Source: Clostridia bacterium
GTDB lineage: Bacteria; Bacillota; Clostridia; Christensenellales; Borkfalkiaceae
Reading direction: 5' to 3'
DNA: 19,883 nucleotides
Assembly: GCA_900767885.1 (NCBI GenBank)
Contig: CAAGAU010000026.1
Coordinates: 1 to 19,883, forward strand
How positions within the stretch are numbered: the stretch's first letter is position 1; every line of letters begins with the position of its first letter. Made by a program: the position numbers and the translations under genes. Under the pieces are notes generated by a model, which had not been told where the DNA came from, did no database searches, and saw only the letters and a list, made by a program, of their open reading frames with translations. Below are positions 13,842-19,883 of the stretch, piece by piece.

Positions 13842-15533
13842 ATGAATAAGCAATCAGATATAAATAATATTTCAGCCGAAAAATTCAAGTTTGTTTCTTC
13901 CGAACACCGACTTGGCGAAAAAGGTCTGGATTCCAAGCCGGTAGGATATTTTAAGGACGCCTGGAACAGGTTTAAAAAGAACAAGGGTTCGGTTGCGGCG
14001 GCTGTAATTATAGGAATCCTTATATTATTTTCGATAATATCGCCTATAGTAAGCAGTTATACTATATCTTATATGGATAATTACTTTGCTTATTGCTACC
14101 CCAAAAGTCATATTTCTGACGCGCTCGGTCTAAATTTTTGGGACGGATGCATAAGTAAAACCAACTCGCAGAATCAGTTTTTGTACTATTATGCGATGGG
14201 TGTTGAGTCGGGACATAACACAATTAAAAACCAAAAGTACAAGGTTAAAGATACTTCGACAGGTAAATTGTATGCGTTCAGGTTGGATTCGTATCAAAAA
14301 ACCGGCTCTGTTTTTAAGGATTTAACTTATAACGAATATATTGCTTTGCAGCAGTATCAGGATAAAACCGGAATACAAATCTTATATCCCGTTACCGATA
14401 CTAAACTTCGTCCGCAAGCGACACAGGACAGCAACGATGCCAACTATTGGTACAAAACTACCAAAGTAGATGGAAAAACTGTTCCGGTATTCACCGAAAA
14501 CGAAGACGGTACTTTTAGTTTTGAAAACATCTATCTCGGGTATGACGAATCGAAAACCGTAATCATGAGTACTCCGGGAGAAGACGGTAAAACTACTTAC
14601 ATTTATGAAACAGATGATAGAGGAAATATATTAAGTAGCGGAAGCGATAAGACTAAGGCTAAAAAATTTCATCGCGACGCTTATTTCAGTAAGGTTTTTC
14701 ACGGCGAAGGAGAAACTGCCGAAAACAGGCTTTACGAGTATGCTATAAAAAATCAAACGGGTTTCAGTGTAAGAATAAATTATTACGAGTATTACAAATA
14801 TTATCATACCGAAATTTTAAAAGACGGTATCAAGGAGCCGTTTTTCCTTTTCGGTACGACCGCAAGCGGTAAAGATATATTTACTTGCCTCGGGGGCGGC
14901 GCAAGATTGTCGTTTTTACTCGCGATCTGCGTTTCTGTTGTAAACTTGTTTATCGGTACCGTTTACGGCGCGATTGAGGGCTATTACGGCGGCGTTGCCG
15001 ACATGATAATGGAGAGAGTTTCGGATATATTAAGCGCAGTGCCTTTTATGATAGTAATAACGCTGTTAAAAATGCATATGAAAGGCTCGTCGCAATTACT
15101 GATACTGTTCATATCGTTTTTCTTAACCGGCTGGATAAGCGCGGCAGGAAGAACGCGAATGCAGTTTTATCGCTTTAAAAATCAGGAATACGTTATGGCG
15201 TCACGTACGCTCGGCGCAAGCGACGTAAGGGTAATGTTCAAACATATTTTCCCCAATTCGCTCGGTACGCTTATAACAAGTACGGTTCTCGTTATTCCGG
15301 GGATGATTTTCTCCGAATCGAGTTTATCTTATCTGGGCATTATCAACCTCGAAACGGGCAGTTTGACGAGTGTAGGCACTATGCTTTCGGCAGCCGACCC
15401 GTATCTGGCGACATATCCGTACATGATGCTTTTCCCTGCGGTGTTTATATCGCTTTTAATGTTAAGTTTCAATTTATTCGGCAACGGTTTGCGCGACGCA
15501 TTCAATCCGTCGCTTCGCGGAACGGAGGACTAA
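13842..15533 (+). CDS. oppC: Oligopeptide ABC transporter permease OppC with enlarged external domain
   Basis: It is the second pore subunit. Cytoplasmic residues 1-49 and TM1 (51-72) are typical of OppC, as is the core from FGTTASGKDIFTCLGGGARLSF (337-358) onward, with five helices and the EAA loop EYVMASRTLGASDVRVMFKH (449-468) ending IFPNSLG. Between them lies an extracytoplasmic segment of about 250 residues (about 78-332) where ordinary OppC has a few tens, which explains the total of 563 residues against about 300-350. The insert is rich in Tyr, Lys, Thr and Asp with repeated beta-type Gly turns (DGKTTYIYETDDRGNI), suggesting a folded beta-rich domain beside the pore. Two nucleotides separate it from oppB; the ribosome binding site is a modest GGGGG run. 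Confidence 0.92.
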   Translation: MNKQSDINNISAEKFKFVSSEHRLGEKGLDSKPVGYFKDAWNRFKKNKGSVAAAVIIGILILFSIISPIVSSYTISYMDNYFAYCYPKSHISDALGLNFWDGCISKTNSQNQFLYYYAMGVESGHNTIKNQKYKVKDTSTGKLYAFRLDSYQKTGSVFKDLTYNEYIALQQYQDKTGIQILYPVTDTKLRPQATQDSNDANYWYKTTKVDGKTVPVFTENEDGTFSFENIYLGYDESKTVIMSTPGEDGKTTYIYETDDRGNILSSGSDKTKAKKFHRDAYFSKVFHGEGETAENRLYEYAIKNQTGFSVRINYYEYYKYYHTEILKDGIKEPFFLFGTTASGKDIFTCLGGGARLSFLLAICVSVVNLFIGTVYGAIEGYYGGVADMIMERVSDILSAVPFMIVITLLKMHMKGSSQLLILFISFFLTGWISAAGRTRMQFYRFKNQEYVMASRTLGASDVRVMFKHIFPNSLGTLITSTVLVIPGMIFSESSLSYLGIINLETGSLTSVGTMLSAADPYLATYPYMMLFPAVFISLLMLSFNLFGNGLRDAFNPSLRGTED

Positions 15534-15534
15534 T

Positions 15535-17715
15535 ATGGAAAAAAAATTAGAAGTAAAAAATTTAACCATATCTTTCCGTACCCAAGGCGGTAAAGTTCAG
15601 GCCGTAAGGGACGTATCTTTCGATTTGTACAAAGGCGAAACGCTCGCCATTGTGGGCGAGTCGGGTTCGGGTAAATCGGTTACAAACAGAGCGATTATGG
15701 GCATTCTTGCCGGGAACTCCATAGTCGAAGGCGGCAAAATTATTTACGACGGCAGAGATTTGCTTAAAATCTCGGAGGAAGAATTCGTTAAACTCCGCGG
15801 CGATAAAATCGCAATGATTTTCCAGGATCCGCTTTCTTCGCTCGACCCGATAATGCGTATAGGTAAGCAAATTACCGAGGCAATGCTTTTAAAAAACAAA
15901 GCCACGCGCAGAGCAGGGCGGAACGAGTTTAATCAGACGCTTTCGTTTTTACGTGAAAGTATGGTAGAGTCGTCGGATAAATTACCCGAAACGGTTTGCA
16001 AGATAAATGAAGATACTTCTGTTTTCAACTCATTTTGTATTGAGGCCGATAAGCTCGAAAATGCTTATAATACGGCAGAAACCGTTGCCCGGGAAACTCT
16101 TGAATATGTCGACGACGTTATTTTTAAGGTTGAAAAGAAACAAAAAATCGACATAAAATTGACCTATAAAGCGGTTATTCGTTCATTGTCAAAAATGCGT
16201 AACGACTTTTTGACGCATTTTTACGAGGCGCGTATAGCGTTTGCCGAAAACGATCTTTCGGCAAAGATTTCGGCATATTCGTCAAAAGGACAAAAACATT
16301 TAGACGAAGAATCTTTGCAGCCGCTTCGCGAGGTAAAAGTATTCATCAATGAGATACTTTCACACGAAAAACCAAACTTTTTCCGAATAGGCTATTATGT
16401 TTTAAAACATCCCGACGAGAAGATAAACGAAATTGAGATTTCCGAACTCAATAAAAAAGCTCTCAACTTTTTAGATGAGAACTTTATGAATGAGTTTATC
16501 GCCGTCGAGGAGCGCGCGCTTAAATATTCCGCAGATAAAAGTGCGGAAGAAAAAGCGTCTGCCATCAAAAAAATCGATGAAACGATTGATTTTTTTGAAA
16601 AGGGCGAATTTGATAAGAAATCGGCGTATGCCGCTTATAAAGCGGTTACTAAAAGCGTGTCGGCATCGATAGATAAACTTGAAATAATCAAAGACAGTTT
16701 TGCTTACACTTTTGGCACTAGTTTAAAAAACGAAATTGACAAGTATTTTCTGGCAGTTGAAAACAACCCGAAGGAAGAAAAACGTTTTGCAAAGCAAACC
16801 GCTAAAAGAGATGCCTTAATAGCAAAAGGTAAAAACGTCGAATGGAAGGTTGTACCAAAAGTTACGGTAGATTTATCTATGCAGATTCAAAGTATAATTT
16901 CCGTAATGACGGACCTGAAAGAGAAGTATGCGTCCGATTTAAAAAATCGCGAATACGTCGATTATCACGCAAAAGCAATTGCGCTTGTAGACTTTTTTAA
17001 AGAGAAAGCCTCGCAATATGTTTATAAGGTTACGCGCAGAATAGCAAAGGCTAAAGCCCTAAAACTTATGGAGGAGGTCGGTATACCCGAAGCGAGAATC
17101 AGATACAATCAATATCCTTTTGAGTTTTCGGGCGGCATGCGACAGCGTATAGTTATCGCAATAGCATTGGCTGCCAATCCCGACGTGCTTATTTGCGACG
17201 AGCCGACTACCGCGCTTGACGTTACCATTCAGGCGCAAATTCTCGAACTTATAAATAAGTTAAAGCACGAGAGAAATCTTTCGGTTATATTCATTACTCA
17301 CGATTTGGGCGTCGTTGCTAATATGGCTGACAGAATTGCGGTAATGTATGCAGGCAAAGTCGTGGAAACGGGTACTGCAGACGACGTATTTTACGATCCT
17401 CGCCACCCGTACACGTGGGCGCTTTTGTCATCAATGCCCGATCTTGACACTAACGATAAACTTGACGCTATTCCCGGTACGCCGCCAAATATGATTTATC
17501 CGCCTGTGGGCGATGCGTTTGCCGAGCGTAATAAATACGCTATGCAAATCGACTTCGAGGAACAACCGCCGATGTTTAAAATTTCGGATACGCATTATGC
17601 CGCAACGTGGCTTTTGCATCCGAATGCGCCTAAAGTCGAAATGCCTGCTATTATTAAAAAGCGCATAGACAAAATGAAAGAAAAGTCGGAGGGCAAAGTA
17701 GATGAAAAACAATAA
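15535..17715 (+). CDS. oppD: Oligopeptide ABC transporter ATPase OppD with large helical insert
   Basis: This cytoplasmic ATPase subunit drives peptide import. Canonical motifs: Walker A GESGSGKS (41-48), Q-loop MIFQDPLSSLDP (94-105), signature FSGGMRQR (531-538), Walker B VLICDEPTTALD (551-562), H-loop His589 and the Opp-type C-terminal region HPYTWALLSSMP (624-635) then IPGTPPNM. Residues about 120-500 are an insert without similarity I recognise, predicted mostly alpha-helical and Lys/Glu-rich, placed in the helical subdomain that contacts the permease. The frame is continuous, so it is not a frameshift artefact. Total length is 726 against about 330 in the family. The four cysteines often present in the C-terminal region appear as Asp, Asn, Asp and Thr (GDAFAERN, IDFEEQPP, AATWLLHP). 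GGAGG sets the start; the 3' end overlaps oppF by 14 nt. Confidence 0.92.
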   Translation: MEKKLEVKNLTISFRTQGGKVQAVRDVSFDLYKGETLAIVGESGSGKSVTNRAIMGILAGNSIVEGGKIIYDGRDLLKISEEEFVKLRGDKIAMIFQDPLSSLDPIMRIGKQITEAMLLKNKATRRAGRNEFNQTLSFLRESMVESSDKLPETVCKINEDTSVFNSFCIEADKLENAYNTAETVARETLEYVDDVIFKVEKKQKIDIKLTYKAVIRSLSKMRNDFLTHFYEARIAFAENDLSAKISAYSSKGQKHLDEESLQPLREVKVFINEILSHEKPNFFRIGYYVLKHPDEKINEIEISELNKKALNFLDENFMNEFIAVEERALKYSADKSAEEKASAIKKIDETIDFFEKGEFDKKSAYAAYKAVTKSVSASIDKLEIIKDSFAYTFGTSLKNEIDKYFLAVENNPKEEKRFAKQTAKRDALIAKGKNVEWKVVPKVTVDLSMQIQSIISVMTDLKEKYASDLKNREYVDYHAKAIALVDFFKEKASQYVYKVTRRIAKAKALKLMEEVGIPEARIRYNQYPFEFSGGMRQRIVIAIALAANPDVLICDEPTTALDVTIQAQILELINKLKHERNLSVIFITHDLGVVANMADRIAVMYAGKVVETGTADDVFYDPRHPYTWALLSSMPDLDTNDKLDAIPGTPPNMIYPPVGDAFAERNKYAMQIDFEEQPPMFKISDTHYAATWLLHPNAPKVEMPAIIKKRIDKMKEKSEGKVDEKQ

Positions 17716-18964
17716 CGAAGTTTTGCTTAAAGTCGATCATCTCTGTCAGTACTTTAAAATGGGCAATAAGGAACTCAAAGCGGTTGATAACGTGAGTTTC
17801 GAAATAAAAAAAGGTGAAGTTTTCGGTCTTGTAGGAGAGTCGGGTTGCGGTAAAACTACTACGGGCAGGTCAATTATCAAACTTTACGATATTACTTCCG
17901 GTAATGTTTATTTTAAAGGAGTAAGAGTCTGCGCGGGTACACGGTCGTATAAAACAGCAATAGCCGAAAAGCGCAAGGAAACGCGCGAAAAGGTAAAGGC
18001 GTTGAAAGCGGAAATTAAAGAAAATCCGCAACTTGCAAATGAAAAATCCGCCGAAATCGAGGCTGTTTATCGTGCTGCCGCGGAGTTTATTGCGGCTCAG
18101 CGCAAAGAAATGAGCGCAGCTGTACACGATCATAAGCATTGCGACCGCGAACATTCGGATAAACTCGTAGAACAAGTCGAAAAGGAATACGCGCCTAAAC
18201 TTGCCGCCGCAAGCGGGGACGAAACCGCTTTGAAAAAAGTAACGAAGGAATACAAAAATCGGTTGAGGATTGCTAAAAAATCGCGACTTATAACGCAAAT
18301 CCAAATGATTTTTCAAGACCCTATCGCCTCGCTCGACCCAAGAATGACTGTCAGGGAAATTATTTCCGAAGGATTGGTAATAAGCGGAATAAAGGATAAA
18401 CAATATATCGATGAAAAGGTATATGAGGTTTTGGAAACCGTAGGACTCGTTCGCGAGCATGCGGGACGCTATCCGCACGAGTTTTCTGGCGGGCAGCGCC
18501 AGAGAATAGGTATAGCGCGCGCGGTGGTTATGAACCCCGAAATGATTATTGCCGACGAACCGGTTTCGGCTCTCGACGTTTCGATTCAGGCGCAAGTTAT
18601 AAATCTTTTAAATGATTTAAGAGATAAATTCGGACTGACCATAATGTTTATTGCGCACGATCTATCCGTAGTTAAGTATTTCTCGGACAGAATAGGCGTT
18701 ATGTACTTCGGTAAAATGGTGGAACTTGCTCCGTCGGACGAATTGTTTGCGCACCCACTGCATCCATACACGAAATCGTTGCTTTCGGCAATTCCTTTAC
18801 CCGATCCGCACTACGAAAAGGGCAGAGTAAGGATAACTTATAATCCTATCGCGGAACATGATTATAGTGAAGATAAGCCTTCGATGCGCGAAATTACAAG
18901 CGGGCATTTCGTTTATTGTAATAACGCAGAGGAAGAAAAATACAAAAAGGAAGCGTGCTTATAA
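17702..18964 (+). CDS. oppF: Oligopeptide ABC transporter ATPase OppF with charged helical insert
   Basis: It is the second ATPase, pairing with OppD. Motifs: Walker A GESGCGKT (45-52), Q-loop MIFQDPIASLDPR (202-214), signature FSGGQRQR (261-268), Walker B MIIADEPVSALD (281-292), H-loop His319 and the C-terminal HPLHPYTKSLLSAIPLPDP (351-369). Residues about 78-196 are an insert of some 120 residues between Walker A and the Q-loop, very rich in Lys, Glu and Ala and probably coiled coil, with a His/Cys cluster (VHDHKHCDREH, 141-151). The length of 420 compares with about 310-330 in the family. GGAGGG 8 nt upstream and a 14-nt overlap with oppD support the start. The Cys-containing end of usual OppF C-termini is replaced by a short divergent tail. 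Confidence 0.92.
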   Translation: MKNNNEVLLKVDHLCQYFKMGNKELKAVDNVSFEIKKGEVFGLVGESGCGKTTTGRSIIKLYDITSGNVYFKGVRVCAGTRSYKTAIAEKRKETREKVKALKAEIKENPQLANEKSAEIEAVYRAAAEFIAAQRKEMSAAVHDHKHCDREHSDKLVEQVEKEYAPKLAAASGDETALKKVTKEYKNRLRIAKKSRLITQIQMIFQDPIASLDPRMTVREIISEGLVISGIKDKQYIDEKVYEVLETVGLVREHAGRYPHEFSGGQRQRIGIARAVVMNPEMIIADEPVSALDVSIQAQVINLLNDLRDKFGLTIMFIAHDLSVVKYFSDRIGVMYFGKMVELAPSDELFAHPLHPYTKSLLSAIPLPDPHYEKGRVRITYNPIAEHDYSEDKPSMREITSGHFVYCNNAEEEKYKKEACL

Positions 18965-18965
18965 C

Positions 18966-19379
18966 TTGCCAAAACATTTTAATAAAGCAAATTTGATAAA
19001 ATACGGTATTACGTTGATTTTGATGAGCGCATTGTGTTACGCGGTATTGGCTGTACGCGGCTTTTTCAATATGACCGACGTAAAAGAGATTTTGCGCACG
19101 CTTTGCGACGCGTTTACTGTTCCGGCGGTTATCGCTTTTTGCGCGGGTGCACTTGTATTTGTCGCTTCTCACGGTGTGTTCGACGGACTCGGGTATATAG
19201 GCAGGGCAATTCTCGGTACGTTTATCCCCGGTATGAGACTTACTCAAAAATCGTATAAAGAGTACAAGGCATCGAAAGCAGAAAAAACGAACAAGGTAAG
19301 CGGTTCTTTCCTGTTTATTTGCGGAGGAATATTTTTTCTTGTCGCAATCGCCATTTTAATAGCATATTATTATAATTAA
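18966..19379 (+). CDS. DUF3899-like small membrane protein
   Basis: With the TTG start at 18966 this is a 137-residue protein with three predicted helices (about 11-30, 50-68 and 114-134) and a basic cytoplasmic loop (about 91-111, RLTQKSYKEYKASKAEK). The stretch GVFDGLGYIGRAIL between helices 2 and 3 recalls the DUF3899 family, whose function is unknown; that assignment is from memory. The TTG lies one base after the oppF stop, with AAGGAAG 10 nt upstream; longer in-frame starts inside oppF would add 36 residues of unlikely charged sequence. Being last in the opp transcript before the terminator, it may be an accessory of the transporter, but this is inference. Confidence 0.72.
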   Translation: MPKHFNKANLIKYGITLILMSALCYAVLAVRGFFNMTDVKEILRTLCDAFTVPAVIAFCAGALVFVASHGVFDGLGYIGRAILGTFIPGMRLTQKSYKEYKASKAEKTNKVSGSFLFICGGIFFLVAIAILIAYYYN

Positions 19380-19382
19380 ATC

Positions 19383-19416
19383 GCAGCCGCGCTTATCAAG
19401 CGCGGCTGCTTTGTTT
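19383..19416 (+). terminator. Intrinsic terminator of the opp operon
   Basis: A perfect 12-bp GC-rich stem, GCAGCCGCGCTT (19383-19394) with AAGCGCGGCTGC (19398-19409), and a 3-nt loop are followed by TTTGTTT. It ends the long oppA-to-DUF3899 transcript. Confidence 0.92.
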
Positions 19417-19443
19417 GACAAAAAATCGGAAATAATATATAAT
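19415..19443 (+). promoter_or_regulatory. Perfect consensus sigma-A promoter with no evident gene
   Basis: TTGACA (19415-19420), exactly 17 bp, then TATAAT (19438-19443). Transcription would run rightward from about 19450 through the tandem repeat units and then antisense to tRNA-Leu. A weak ribosome-binding-like GGTAGGTGAG (19459-19468) precedes GTG codons at 19465 and 19471, but the frame enters the repeat within about ten codons, so no real gene is called. Confidence 0.75.
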
Positions 19444-19595
19444 GCTAACGATAGGTTGCGGTAGGTGAGAGTGTTATTTTTAGTTATAATCGCCGGCTGT
19501 ACCCTTTGGGGATTGCCGTATCCCGCAAGCGGGAACCTTCGGCAAGAATATGCTATGCATATTGACGAACCTTCGGTTCTCCCCCGACGTCGGGC

Positions 19596-19635
19596 AAAAA
19601 AAGAACAAACTAAATCAAAAGATTTAATTTGTTCT
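19596..19635 (-). terminator. Duplicated copy of the tRNA-Leu terminator
   Basis: The stem 19602-19616 with 19621-19635 around a 4-nt loop, followed on the minus strand by seven T, duplicates the terminator at 19751-19791. It would act as a second stop for leftward transcripts. Confidence 0.7.
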
Positions 19636-19638
19636 ATA

Positions 19639-19654
19639 TGGTGCCGCTGGTCGG
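19639..19654 (-). other. tRNA-Leu 3'-end fragment
   Basis: On the minus strand this reads CCGACCAGCGGCACCA, identical to the last 16 nt of the intact tRNA-Leu at 19795-19810: part of the T stem, the acceptor 3' strand and CCA. The rest of a tRNA is absent to its right, where the next repeat unit starts instead. It is not functional as a tRNA. Confidence 0.85.
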
Positions 19655-19810
19655 TACCCTTTGGGGATTGCCGTTTCCCGCAAGCGGGAACTCTCGGCAA
19701 GAATATGCTGCGCATATTGACGAACCTTCGGTTCTCCACCGACGTCGGGCAAAAAAAAGAACAAACCAAATCAAAAGATTTAATTTGTTCTATATGGTGC
19801 CGCTGGTCGG
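19654..19810. repeat. Tandem 155/156-bp hairpin-rich unit, copy B
   Basis: This second copy is directly abutting copy A and offset 155 bp from it (156 after an extra A in the A-run). Differences include the hairpin loop TAT/TGC, a CCTT/CTCT change, the base before CCGACGTCGG, and T/C in the terminator stem. Its right end is the true 3' end of the tRNA-Leu gene, so this is the original unit or the one that stayed in place. Confidence 0.85.
19751..19791 (-). terminator. Intrinsic terminator of tRNA-Leu
   Basis: On the minus strand, AGAACAAATTAAATC pairs with GATTTGGTTTGTTCT (two G-U pairs) around TTTT, followed by a T run read from the A-run at 19751-19757. The stem begins 4 nt after the encoded CCA. 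Confidence 0.85.
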
Positions 19811-19881
19811 GGTCGAACCGACACGGTATCGCTACCACGGGATTTTGAGTCCCGCGCGTCTGCCAATTCCACCACAGCGGC
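19795..19881 (-). tRNA. tRNA-Leu (anticodon CAA)
   Basis: The minus strand folds as an 87-nt class II tRNA. The acceptor stem GCCGCTG pairs with CAGCGGC, followed by discriminator A and encoded CCA (19797-19795). The D-arm region has TGGTGGAATTGGCAGACGCG. The anticodon stem CGGGA/TCCCG encloses loop CTCAAAA, giving anticodon CAA, which reads UUG leucine codons. A long variable arm (TGGTAGCGATACC) and the T arm GTCGG-TTCGACC-CCGAC complete it. The gene is intact and ends 2 bases before the window edge. Confidence 0.96.
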
Positions 19882-19883
19882 AT

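Larger units (their letters stand above)
19499..19654. repeat. Tandem 155/156-bp hairpin-rich unit, copy A
   Basis: It begins GTACCCTTTGGGGATTGCCG and ends GGTGCCGCTGGTCGG. It contains in order: an outer TTGCCG/CGGCAA stem around CCCGCAAGCGGG, the stem AATATGC-TAT-GCATATT, GAACC-TTC-GGTTC, the palindrome CCCGACGTCGGG, an A-run plus terminator stem (19596-19635), and a 16-nt copy of the tRNA-Leu 3' end. The unit is about 93-95% identical by eye to copy B. Confidence 0.85.

Noticed and set aside
15890..17040. OppD insert as a frameshifted or fused separate gene
   Set aside because: The frame is open throughout without stop codons or a second start with ribosome binding site, and standard ABC motifs resume exactly after it, so it is an insertion in one protein.
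19356..19883. Open frames across the right edge on both strands (about 175 codons minus, 127 codons plus)
   Set aside because: They run through the tandem repeat, terminator stems and the tRNA-Leu gene, and their translations repeat with the DNA unit. They are a by-product of repeat structure, not genes.
19417..19883. Genomic island or prophage edge at tRNA-Leu
   Set aside because: The 3'-end duplication is suggestive, but only about 155 bp lies between the copies, with no integrase or other mobile gene in view; kept as a finding, not a called element.

Overview
The window looks like chromosome from an uncultured, spore-forming member of the Clostridia, plausibly a gut lineage near Christensenellales. 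Reasons: a GPR-type germination protease gene lies divergent from rpsT, an arrangement also known in Bacillus; there is an mraZ-rsmH-ftsL-pbp division cluster; Shine-Dalgarno sites are strong (AAAGGAG, GGAGG); sigma-A promoters are near-consensus with 17-bp spacers; and spaces between genes are rich in hairpins. The taxonomic call is inference, since no rRNA gene is present. Almost every gene is intact, and no integrase, transposase, CRISPR array or prophage gene was found.

Layout. Bases 1-460 hold a cluster of short dispersed palindromic repeats. The last of these supplies the stop codon of a minus-strand pair (446-2802): a RimK-like ATP-grasp ligase translationally coupled behind a DUF1846 protein. 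Divergent consensus promoters separate this pair from a lone alpha/beta hydrolase (2995-3840), which shares a bidirectional terminator with the convergent rpsT gene (3889-4155). A second divergent promoter pair separates rpsT from a compact GPR protease gene and a diverged glutamate racemase gene. Next comes a short division cluster (5990-9754): mraZ with its own triple 10-bp-spaced operator, rsmH, an FtsL-like gene and an FtsI/SpoVD-type penicillin-binding protein. The cluster is closed by a terminator, so the usual mur and ftsW/ftsZ genes are not contiguous. The penicillin-binding protein gene appears to start at a rare ATT codon.

The right half (about 10000-19416) is one oligopeptide ABC transporter operon: oppA, oppB, oppC, oppD, oppF and a small membrane protein of DUF3899 type. 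A long leader with three hairpins precedes oppA, and a strong intercistronic hairpin separates oppA from oppB. The transporter is the most unusual system here. OppC carries a roughly 250-residue extracytoplasmic segment, OppD a roughly 380-residue helical insert between Q-loop and signature motif, and OppF a roughly 120-residue charged helical insert between Walker A and Q-loop. OppA is also much longer than usual. The canonical ABC motifs are all present, so this appears to be a working importer with extra modules.

The right edge (19417-19883) holds a perfect consensus promoter with no evident gene, two tandem copies of a 155/156-bp hairpin-rich unit, and a minus-strand tRNA-Leu(CAA). The last 16 bases of the tRNA and its terminator are part of the duplicated unit.
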